Assembly (NCBI RefSeq): GCF_030530965.1
Contig: NZ_JAUMTY010000072.1
Coordinates: forward strand, 1 to 6,905
Origin: Corynebacterium sp.
GTDB taxonomy: Bacteria; Actinomycetota; Actinomycetes; Mycobacteriales; Mycobacteriaceae
Direction: 5' to 3'
Length of the DNA: 6,905 nt
In this document: piece by piece, positions 1-4,637 of the stretch
Position numbering within the stretch: position 1 is the first letter of the stretch
How the letters are laid out: every line of letters starts with the position of its first letter
Notes under the pieces: model-generated
Database searches by the model: none
The model's input: only the letters and a program-made list of their open reading frames with translations
Told to the model about the DNA's origin: nothing
Translations under genes and position numbers: made by a program

Positions 1-91
1 CGACGTGGTCACCGTGAGGGATGGCAACGTGCCCGCAACCCGGACCGTGCTCGTGGGTGTGATTCTCGTGAATGACGTGCTCAGCAGTCAT
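1..91 (-). CDS. His-rich small protein, probable metal binding (partial, C-terminus missing)
   Basis: Reading leftward from the ATG at 91-89 gives 30 codons before the window ends. The peptide begins MTAEHVIHENHTHEHGPGCG and continues HVAIPHGDHV, so 8 of 30 residues are histidine and there is one cysteine in a GCGH motif. This matches the N-terminal pattern of short His-rich actinobacterial proteins (a GCGHxAxPHGDHVDY-type signature) that automatic pipelines often call zinc-transporter-permease-like, although they are too short and polar to be permeases. A metal-binding or metal-buffering role is inferred from the histidines and is not proven. The start is supported by AGGAAGG (101-107) nine bases upstream. 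The gene is divergent from the Nudix–LOG gene with 192 bp between the two starts. No membrane segment is visible in the part seen. Confidence 0.78.
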   Translation of the reverse strand, partial: MTAEHVIHENHTHEHGPGCGHVAIPHGDHV

Positions 92-100
92 AGTGCGCAA

Positions 101-107
101 CCTTCCT
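101..107 (-). promoter_or_regulatory. Shine-Dalgarno of the His-rich protein gene
   Basis: On the minus strand AGGAAGG lies nine bases before the ATG at 91-89. It decides the start of this very short partial gene, which overlaps an unsupported open frame on the opposite strand. Confidence 0.65.
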
Positions 108-269
108 GTGCGTTTATCGACGCTACGGATACACTCCGCGCGTTACTCAACTCCGATCTTAACGACATTCACCACATATGGAAAATCGCTGGAAACGGAA
201 TCGCAGGATCCCTTATTGAAAACTGATTAGTGTCGAGCTAGAGGCCATTCCCCCGCCACACCCCTTTGT

Positions 270-275
270 TAGACT
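270..275 (+). promoter_or_regulatory. Candidate -10 element for a leaderless Nudix–LOG transcript
   Basis: TAGACT fits the corynebacterial -10 pattern TANANT and ends eight bases before the ATG at 284. A transcript starting at the usual distance would therefore begin at or within about two bases of the start codon. No purine-rich Shine-Dalgarno occurs in the preceding 20 bases. No convincing -35 is present near 247-252. Leaderless mRNAs are common in corynebacteria and mycobacteria. Assignment rests on motif and spacing alone. Confidence 0.45.
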
Positions 276-283
276 CGCAACCT

Positions 284-1399
284 ATGCCAATCATTCGCGT
301 GAGCGCCGCAATCATCCGGAATCGTGACGGCGAGTTCTTACTCGTCCGCAAGAAAGGCACAACCGCATTTATGTTCCCCGGCGGCAAGCCCGAGCCGGGC
401 GAAACACCAGATCAAACGCTCATTCGCGAACTCGATGAAGAACTAAACCTCCGCGTCGGAACAGAGGATCCGACCTTCGTCGGCACGTTCCGAACAAACG
501 CTGCGAATGAGGCCAACACACAACTACTTGCCGACGTTTTTACGCTCGACGACTCGCTGCGCTGGGGTAATAGTGCCGACGGCAGTAATGATGGCGACGA
601 CACCGACGTCGGCAATAATGACAATAACGACGCACGTAACGTCACCCCGCATGCTGAGATCGACGCGGCGCGCTGGTTTACCAGCGAGGATATTAAAACC
701 GAACGCGAACCTATCGCGCCTCTGACGCGTGAAGTGGTGCCGCAGTTATATGGGCGCGGGTTTCTCCTGTTCACCGGTTCGGCGTTGGGGAACAATCCGG
801 TCTATCGGGAGGCCGTGGAGTCGCTGGTGCATTCGATCGGCGCGCACAATGACCACATTGTTTATGGTGGCGGGCGTGCGGGCCTCATGGGAGTTGTGGG
901 GGATGCCGCCGCTGAGGATGGAACGTTGTGTATCGGCGTCATCCCATATTTGCTGGCCGGTGTGGATGGGCCTAATGGGTTTAACCAGGGCGGACGTTCC
1001 TATGTTATTCCGCGGGCTGACGGGACGGTGCCCACTCCGGCGCGTGGGGAAATCGCCCACGACCGGTTGACGCGCTTAGAACTCGTGCCCACGATGTCTG
1101 CGCGTAAAACGCGGATGGGGGAGTTAGCCGATATCGTCGTCGGGCTTCCCGGAGGTGCAGGCACTGTCGACGAGCTTTTTGACGCGTGGACCCAGCAGCA
1201 ACTGGGCTACACGCAGCACGCTGTGGCGCTGCTCAATGTGAACGGTTATTGGGATCCGCTGATCAGCGCCATTAAACATATGGTGGGGGAGGGTTTCTTG
1301 AGCTCTGCGTACTTGGAGTCGCTCATTATTGCGGATACCCCACGGGAGCTGTACGAAAAGGTCGACGCCTGGCTCCCTCCGGCCCCGAAGTGGGGCTAG
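284..1399 (+). CDS. Nudix hydrolase–LOG family phosphoribohydrolase fusion
   Basis: A 371-residue two-domain protein, predicted cytosolic. Residues 1 to about 140 form a Nudix hydrolase domain: the Nudix box runs from G34 to L56 (G34-x5-E40-x7-R48-E-L-D-E52-E53-L-N-L), with Asn55 where Gly is usual. Glu49, Glu52 and Glu53 are the expected metal ligands. Residues 160 to about 365 form a LOG (TIGR00730-type Rossmann) domain with GGGRAGLMG (195-203), SARKTRMGEL (272-281) and PGGAGTVDE (289-297), which carries the expected catalytic Arg274 and Glu297. Nudix enzymes cleave nucleoside-diphosphate derivatives, often giving a nucleoside monophosphate; LOG enzymes split nucleoside monophosphates into base and ribose 5-phosphate. 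A two-step salvage or clean-up role is inferred; the substrates are unknown. An Asp/Asn-rich insert (residues 99-118) interrupts the Nudix fold. The ATG at 284 is preferred over the in-frame TTG at 266 because the Nudix fold begins directly with MPIIRVSAAI and a -10-like motif overlaps the extension; an in-frame stop lies at 239-241. The gene is convergent with the aldehyde dehydrogenase gene, 35 bp apart. Confidence 0.92.
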   Translation: MPIIRVSAAIIRNRDGEFLLVRKKGTTAFMFPGGKPEPGETPDQTLIRELDEELNLRVGTEDPTFVGTFRTNAANEANTQLLADVFTLDDSLRWGNSADGSNDGDDTDVGNNDNNDARNVTPHAEIDAARWFTSEDIKTEREPIAPLTREVVPQLYGRGFLLFTGSALGNNPVYREAVESLVHSIGAHNDHIVYGGGRAGLMGVVGDAAAEDGTLCIGVIPYLLAGVDGPNGFNQGGRSYVIPRADGTVPTPARGEIAHDRLTRLELVPTMSARKTRMGELADIVVGLPGGAGTVDELFDAWTQQQLGYTQHAVALLNVNGYWDPLISAIKHMVGEGFLSSAYLESLIIADTPRELYEKVDAWLPPAPKWG

Positions 1400-1406
1400 A
1401 GGGAGC
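1372..1406. terminator. Strong hairpin across the Nudix–LOG stop codon, probable bidirectional terminator
   Basis: Bases 1372-1379 pair perfectly with 1399-1406 (GCTCCCTC/GAGGGAGC). After a C/A mismatch (1380/1398) and a G/T wobble (1381/1397), 1382-1386 pairs with 1392-1396 (GCCCC/GGGGC) around a five-base loop. The TAG at 1397-1399 is inside the 3' arm. The structure sits between convergent genes, 28 bases past the dehydrogenase stop in its own direction. There is no T-tract on either side, so it resembles the U-less hairpins proposed as terminators in high-GC actinobacteria rather than a classical intrinsic terminator. Confidence 0.55.
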
Positions 1407-1434
1407 ACACGCCGATCCCCCTCCTCGCCAGCAA

Positions 1435-2847
1435 CTACATTGCCGGGGAAAGTCCTCCACCGTTCGGGCCTTCGCTGATGCGGAAGAGGTGCTCGTTAGC
1501 GAATTCCTTAACGCCCCACCGTTCCATCTCACGGCCGTATCCGGAGCGGCCAACACCGCCGAAGGGCAGGCCCGCCTCGGTTACGGATGATTCGTTCACG
1601 AACGTCATGCCGTCCTTCAACTGGCTGGCCACTTCCCAAGCCTTGTCCAGGTCAGAGCCCCACACGGAGCCGGACAGCCCGTAGTCGGAGTAATCATTCG
1701 CGATGTGAACAGCCTCGTCGGCATCCTTCGCCGGGTACACAATCGCAACGGGCCCGAAGATCTCGTTGCATCCGACGTCCGACGCGGGGTCAACGTCGGT
1801 AAGAAGGGTGGGCTCCATGTAAGCGCCATCACGATCCAGCGCGTGTCCACCCACCTTGATGGTGGCCTTGCCTTCCTTAGCGGCCTTGTCCAGGCGTTCA
1901 ACGATGCCGTCGCGGGCGTCGATCGAGGACAGCGGGCCAATGTCGGCCTTCTCGTCATCCCACGGGCCGACGGTCATCTTGCTGATGCGCTCTTCCAAGC
2001 CGGAGACAACTTTGTCGTAGAAGGATTCCATGACGATCAGGCGCTTCGGAGCGTTGCATGCCTGCCCTGTGTTGTACATGCGGATCTTCACGAAGTTGTC
2101 CAGGACGTCGTCGAGGTTGTCGTCGTCAAGAACGATGAATGGGTCGTTACCACCCAATTCGAGCAGCGACTTCTTGTAGTTTTCGCCGGCGGTCTTTGCG
2201 ACGGCTGCACCGGCTGCTTCGGAACCGGTGAGCGATACGCCCTTAATGCGCTTGTCGGCGACGAACGCGTCCATTTGTGAACCGGAGGCGTACATGTTGA
2301 TGAACACGCCCTTGGGCAGGCCGGCCTCTTCGAGCAGGTCCTGGCATGCCTGGGAGGATAGCGGGCAGATGGAGGCGTGCTTGAGCACGAGGGAATTTCC
2401 TAGCAGGAGGTTCGGTGCAGCCCACCGTGCAACCTGGTAGTAGGGGAAGTTCCACGGCATGATGCCCAGGATTGGACCCATCGGGTCGTGCCGTACGAAG
2501 GTGCGGATCGCGCCCTGGCGGGGCAGCTCGGTGTCCTGCATGAGCTCGTAAGCGTGCTCGGCGTACCAACGGTAAATATTGACGACGATTTGTATCTCGC
2601 CTTGGGCCCACCGCGTGAGCTTGCCCATTTCGCGGCCGATGTAGCTGGCGAGCTCATCGGCGCGCTCTTCGTAGAGGTCAGCTACTTTGTTGAGGACGTT
2701 GACGCGCTCTTCAAGGGAGGTTTCTTTCCACTGCTTGTAAGCCTCGGTGGATTGGTCGAGGATCTTGTCGCGGTCAGCGTCGTCGATGCGGTTAAATTGG
2801 TCTTCTGTCTTGCCTGTACTCGGATTTTCTAATGCAAAGGTGCTCAT
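1435..2847 (-). CDS. gabD: Aldehyde dehydrogenase, succinate-semialdehyde dehydrogenase type (Sad/GabD1-like)
   Basis: A 470-residue, full-length ALDH-superfamily enzyme that oxidises an aldehyde to a carboxylate with NAD(P)+, most likely succinate semialdehyde to succinate at the end of the GABA shunt. Visible landmarks: oxyanion-hole Asn133 in MPWNFPYYQ, cofactor-binding Lys156 in VLKHAS, the SLTGSEAAG loop (205-213), general-base Glu230 in LELGGNDPF, catalytic Cys264 in NTGQACNAPKR, EIFGP (362-366) and FGGVGRSGYGRE (429-440). The VLKHAS, LELGGNDPFIVL and NTGQAC segments resemble E. coli Sad (YneI) and actinobacterial GabD1 more than the longer GabD. Length and catalytic set are complete. 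NAD versus NADP preference and the exact aldehyde cannot be read from sequence. The ATG is the first possible start, because TAA stands in frame at 2859-2857; there is no Shine-Dalgarno. It follows the DoxX-like gene by 44 nt and may be cotranscribed with it. Confidence 0.93.
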   Translation of the reverse strand: MSTFALENPSTGKTEDQFNRIDDADRDKILDQSTEAYKQWKETSLEERVNVLNKVADLYEERADELASYIGREMGKLTRWAQGEIQIVVNIYRWYAEHAYELMQDTELPRQGAIRTFVRHDPMGPILGIMPWNFPYYQVARWAAPNLLLGNSLVLKHASICPLSSQACQDLLEEAGLPKGVFINMYASGSQMDAFVADKRIKGVSLTGSEAAGAAVAKTAGENYKKSLLELGGNDPFIVLDDDNLDDVLDNFVKIRMYNTGQACNAPKRLIVMESFYDKVVSGLEERISKMTVGPWDDEKADIGPLSSIDARDGIVERLDKAAKEGKATIKVGGHALDRDGAYMEPTLLTDVDPASDVGCNEIFGPVAIVYPAKDADEAVHIANDYSDYGLSGSVWGSDLDKAWEVASQLKDGMTFVNESSVTEAGLPFGGVGRSGYGREMERWGVKEFANEHLFRISEGPNGGGLSPAM

Positions 2848-2853
2848 ACCACA

Positions 2854-2859
2854 GTCTTA
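2854..2859 (-). promoter_or_regulatory. Weak -10-like hexamer before the dehydrogenase gene (possible leaderless start)
   Basis: On the minus strand TAAGAC ends six bases before the ATG at 2847. It has the TA and fifth-position A of a -10 but lacks the final T. It matters because the only upstream sequence in frame contains a stop and no ribosome binding site is visible. The hexamer position mirrors TAGAAC before the DoxX-like gene. Readthrough from that gene is an alternative. Confidence 0.28.
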
Positions 2860-2891
2860 CACGGTTTGACTGGGTTTATCAGAAGGGCTGG

Positions 2892-3269
2892 TCAGTCCGT
2901 TGTTTCTTTCCAGATCTTCCACGACGCGTGGATCATGGGAAGTTGCAGCGGGAGGCGCGCTATCCATCCGATCTGCTCCGTCCACGGCCGGTCGAGGCGT
3001 TGGCGGACGGACTCGAAATTGCCCGGCCATACGGCGAGGAGCAGAGCTGCGGAAATGAGGCCACCATATTTGTTGGCTTTGTTATTGGGTGCGGCGAGGA
3101 GTGCGGCGGTGCCGAGTTCGCCCGCGCCGGAGAGGTAGTTCCAGAACCGTGCTGTGCCGGGGGCGTAGGTGGGGACGATTTCTTCGAAGGGTTTGGGTGT
3201 GACGAAGTGTCCGAATCCGGCGACGGTGTACAGGGTGGTGAGGCCCCAGCGGGCTTTATCAGAAGACAT
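2892..3269 (-). CDS. DoxX-like small integral membrane protein
   Basis: A 125-residue hydrophobic protein with about four membrane segments (roughly residues 7-23, 44-61, 67-83 and 102-119). Motifs typical of the DoxX-like group are GFGHFVTPKPFEEIVP (18-33), SGAGELG (47-53), AVWPGNF (79-85) and RLPLQLP (105-111). Members are small cytoplasmic-membrane proteins, some linked to redox or thiol stress; the function of this subgroup is not established, and none is claimed here. The length is typical and nothing is broken. The ATG is the first usable start, since TAG stands in frame four codons upstream (overlapping the -10-like hexamer), and there is no good Shine-Dalgarno. It lies 127 nt after recR and 44 nt before the dehydrogenase gene, suggesting a membrane protein/dehydrogenase pair with its own promoter. 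Confidence 0.82.
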   Translation of the reverse strand: MSSDKARWGLTTLYTVAGFGHFVTPKPFEEIVPTYAPGTARFWNYLSGAGELGTAALLAAPNNKANKYGGLISAALLLAVWPGNFESVRQRLDRPWTEQIGWIARLPLQLPMIHASWKIWKETTD

Positions 3270-3275
3270 ACCCCA

Positions 3276-3281
3276 GTTCTA
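3276..3281 (-). promoter_or_regulatory. -10-like hexamer before the DoxX-like gene (possible leaderless start)
   Basis: On the minus strand TAGAAC ends six bases before the ATG at 3269, the spacing expected if transcription begins at the start codon. The final T of the TANANT pattern is replaced by C, and no -35 is evident. The support is position plus the absence of a ribosome binding site. Confidence 0.3.
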
Positions 3282-3341
3282 ACATGGTGTCATTGTTTTC
3301 GCATGTCCCGGGGGTATTTTTGTTAGGTCGGGCGGGGTGGT

Positions 3342-3359
3342 GTGACCGGGTGGGGTCAC
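3342..3359. repeat. Perfect inverted repeat GTGACC-N6-GGTCAC, possible operator
   Basis: Six-base arms at 3342-3347 and 3354-3359 flank the spacer GGGTGG, in the recR–DoxX intergenic region about 75-90 bp upstream of the DoxX-like start. The 18-bp dyad has the size of a dimeric regulator site. It could instead be a small RNA hairpin after recR, but no T-tract follows on the minus strand. No regulator gene is nearby to assign it to. Confidence 0.4.
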
Positions 3360-3375
3360 TTCTGACGCGGGCGCT

Positions 3376-3403
3376 AGAGCAGCAGCTCTCCACTTCCTAG
3401 AGC
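3376..3403. repeat. Short alternative hairpins just past the recR stop
   Basis: AGAGC (3376-3380), GCTCT (3385-3389) and AGAGC (3399-3403) allow two mutually exclusive five-bp stems, the second one including the recR stop codon (3399-3397). CTAGAGC also occurs as a direct repeat at 3374-3380 and 3397-3403. No T-tract follows, so a role as recR terminator is only possible. Confidence 0.3.
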
Positions 3404-4053
3404 GGGAGCCGTCCGGCGAGTGCGCGTGAGAGCGTAAGTTCGTCGACGTATTCGAGGTCCCCACCGATGGGCATGCCGGATGCGAGCCGGGAGGTAGTGA
3501 GGTCGGGGAAGTCTTTGAGGAGCCGCGCGAGGTAGGAACTGGTCGCTTCGCCTTCGGTGTTGGGGTCGGTGGCGATGATGACTTCTTTGATGGTGGGGGC
3601 GTCTTCGTAGCGGGGTTCGTCGGGTGTGGAGTCGGCGGTTTCGCGGTCGGGGAGGACCCCGGCGATGCGCTGGAGGAGCTGTGTGATGGAGAGGTCTTTG
3701 GGTCCGACGTTGGCGAGGGGGTCGAGCGCGCCGCCGAGGACATGGTACCGCCCTTGGTATTCGCCGGTGGCCTCGATGACTTCGATGTCTTTGGGTTCTT
3801 CGATGACGCAGATGGTGGTGGCGTCGCGGTTGGGGTCGGCGCAGATGCGGCAGACGTCGTTGCGGGAGATGTTTCCGCAGATGCGGCAGAAAGTGATGCC
3901 GTCGCGGACGGAGGTGAGTGCTGCCCGGAGTCGGTCGATGTCGTCGGGGTCGGTGTGGAGCAGGTGAAAGGCTATGCGCTGGGCGCTTTTGGGGCCGATT
4001 CCGGGTAGGCGTGAGAACTCATCGATGAGGTCTTGGAGTGGTCCTTCGAACAA
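3397..4053 (-). CDS. recR: Recombination mediator protein RecR
   Basis: A 218-residue RecR, which works with RecO (and RecF) to load RecA on gapped DNA protected by single-strand-binding protein. The domains are complete: an N-terminal helix-hairpin-helix around LPGIGPKSAQR (16-26); a four-cysteine zinc site C56-x2-C59-x8-C68-x2-C71; a Toprim domain from about 80 with Glu85 in VIEEP and Asp163 in ATDPNTEGEAT; and a C-terminal ASGMPIGGDLEYVDELTLSR segment. A polar insert at about 135-153 (after GVLPD) makes it longer than the roughly 200 residues of E. coli RecR. I chose the TTG at 4053-4051 because the family starts MFEGPLQDLI and AGGA lies five bases upstream. A longer reading from another TTG at 4137 would add 28 residues with no family resemblance. 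It is the third gene of the dnaX–ybaB–recR cluster. Confidence 0.95.
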   Translation of the reverse strand: MFEGPLQDLIDEFSRLPGIGPKSAQRIAFHLLHTDPDDIDRLRAALTSVRDGITFCRICGNISRNDVCRICADPNRDATTICVIEEPKDIEVIEATGEYQGRYHVLGGALDPLANVGPKDLSITQLLQRIAGVLPDRETADSTPDEPRYEDAPTIKEVIIATDPNTEGEATSSYLARLLKDFPDLTTSRLASGMPIGGDLEYVDELTLSRALAGRLPL

Positions 4054-4058
4054 CGACG

Positions 4059-4062
4059 TCCT
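4059..4062 (-). promoter_or_regulatory. Short Shine-Dalgarno deciding the recR TTG start
   Basis: AGGA on the minus strand, five bases before the TTG at 4053. It is short, but together with the conserved MFEGPL beginning it favours this start over the upstream TTG at 4137. Confidence 0.5.
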
Positions 4063-4128
4063 GATTTCGTGGGTGAGGTGGGGTGAGCGTGATGGGGCGG
4101 CTAGGTTTGTTAAGACCCGGGTGTTGTA

Positions 4129-4150
4129 GGCGCCCAATCGTTTAGGCGCC
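4129..4150. repeat. Paired GGCGCC palindromes between ybaB and recR
   Basis: TAGGCGCC occurs twice (4127-4134 and 4143-4150), 16 bp apart. Because GGCGCC is self-complementary, the copies can form a six-bp stem with a ten-base loop. T5 follows at 4156-4160, but on the plus strand, where no gene ends. In the transcribed (minus) direction there is no U-tract. It may be an RNA processing or attenuation element in the 118-nt ybaB–recR gap, or be incidental. Confidence 0.3.
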
Positions 4151-4171
4151 GAACGTTTTTAGCCAGGTGTT

Positions 4172-4474
4172 TTAGCCGAGTGCCTGCGAGAACGGGCCCA
4201 TCTTTTCCTGCGCGTATGACTGCAACGCGGTGTTGGCGTCCTGGAGCGCTCCGAGGACGAGGTCTTGGAGGGTATCAACGTCGTCAGGGTCGACGACGGA
4301 CTTGTCGATGGTGACGTTGGCGACCTCGCCGGTGCCCTTCATGGTGACCTTGACCAGGCCGTTGCCTGCGCTGCCGCTGATTTCGGATTGCGCGATTTCA
4401 CCTTGTACGCGCTGCAGTTCTTCCTGCATTTGCTGTGCTTGGGCCATGATTTCGTTGAAGTCGGGCTCTGCCAT
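4172..4474 (-). CDS. ybaB: YbaB/EbfC family nucleoid-associated protein
   Basis: A 100-residue protein of normal family length. The N-terminal helix MAEPDFNEIMAQAQQMQEEL and following heptad-like stretch (about 5-30) precede the family beta region GNGLVKVTMKGTGEVANVTID (38-58) and a DVDTLQDLVLGALQDA helix (65-80). YbaB/EbfC proteins are small dimers that bind DNA and coat the nucleoid; the gene classically lies between dnaX and recR, as here. The start is well supported by AAAGGAG (4481-4487) six bases upstream. It lies 163 nt after dnaX and 118 nt before recR. The C-terminus ends MGPFSQALG with no extension. Confidence 0.95.
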   Translation of the reverse strand: MAEPDFNEIMAQAQQMQEELQRVQGEIAQSEISGSAGNGLVKVTMKGTGEVANVTIDKSVVDPDDVDTLQDLVLGALQDANTALQSYAQEKMGPFSQALG

Positions 4475-4480
4475 TGTTGT

Positions 4481-4487
4481 CTCCTTT
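4481..4487 (-). promoter_or_regulatory. Strong Shine-Dalgarno of ybaB
   Basis: AAAGGAG on the minus strand, six bases before the ATG at 4474. It is the best ribosome binding site in the window, in contrast to the DoxX-like, dehydrogenase and Nudix–LOG genes, which have none. Confidence 0.8.
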
Positions 4488-4529
4488 GTCGTTAATGATC
4501 GTCGTGTTGGTGTGTCATTGTCGCGGTTC

Positions 4530-4535
4530 AGTGTA
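4530..4535 (-). promoter_or_regulatory. Candidate -10 element of a ybaB promoter
   Basis: TACACT on the minus strand fits TANANT and would give a leader of roughly 48 nt before the ybaB ATG. The 163-nt dnaX–ybaB gap leaves room for a separate promoter. No clear -35 is seen at 17 bp, so this is tentative. Confidence 0.33.
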
Positions 4536-4637
4536 ACGAATATGTGCGACGAGGGTGGTTGCGGCTGGCCATGACTCCCCGGCGAGGTGGACCCGGTTGC
4601 GAGGAGTTCCCGTTGGCGTCACCGCTAAAGGAAGGGC

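Noticed and set aside
5..226. A 73-codon plus-strand open frame at the left edge
   Set aside because: It overlaps the His-rich minus-strand gene, which has a clear ribosome binding site and a recognisable sequence. The plus-strand frame has no ribosome binding site or family-like motif.
179..235. Possible Zur/Fur-type operator in the divergent region (TGGAAA repeats; TTGAAAACTGATTAGTG)
   Set aside because: Only one half-site resembles a TGAAAA arm and the dyad is poor, so I could not support a metal-regulator box by eye. A motif scan with a corynebacterial Zur matrix would settle it.
1705..2280. A 191-codon plus-strand frame inside the dehydrogenase gene
   Set aside because: It is antisense to conserved catalytic regions (Glu230, Cys264) of a clearly intact ALDH gene, and has no ribosome binding site or motif of its own.
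2852..2872. CAGTC/GACTG inverted repeat before the dehydrogenase gene as a terminator or operator
   Set aside because: The arms are only five bp with an eleven-base spacer and no T-tract, which is within chance expectation.
4560..4612. ACTCC/GGAGT hairpin in the dnaX–ybaB gap as a dnaX terminator
   Set aside because: The loop is large, internal pairing is irregular, and no T-tract follows, so termination is not supported.
4488..4637. Small RNA gene (for example the signal recognition particle RNA often found near dnaX)
   Set aside because: No SRP-like hairpin with a GGAA-type loop or other known RNA fold was seen in the gap. If present, it would more likely lie upstream of dnaX, outside the window.
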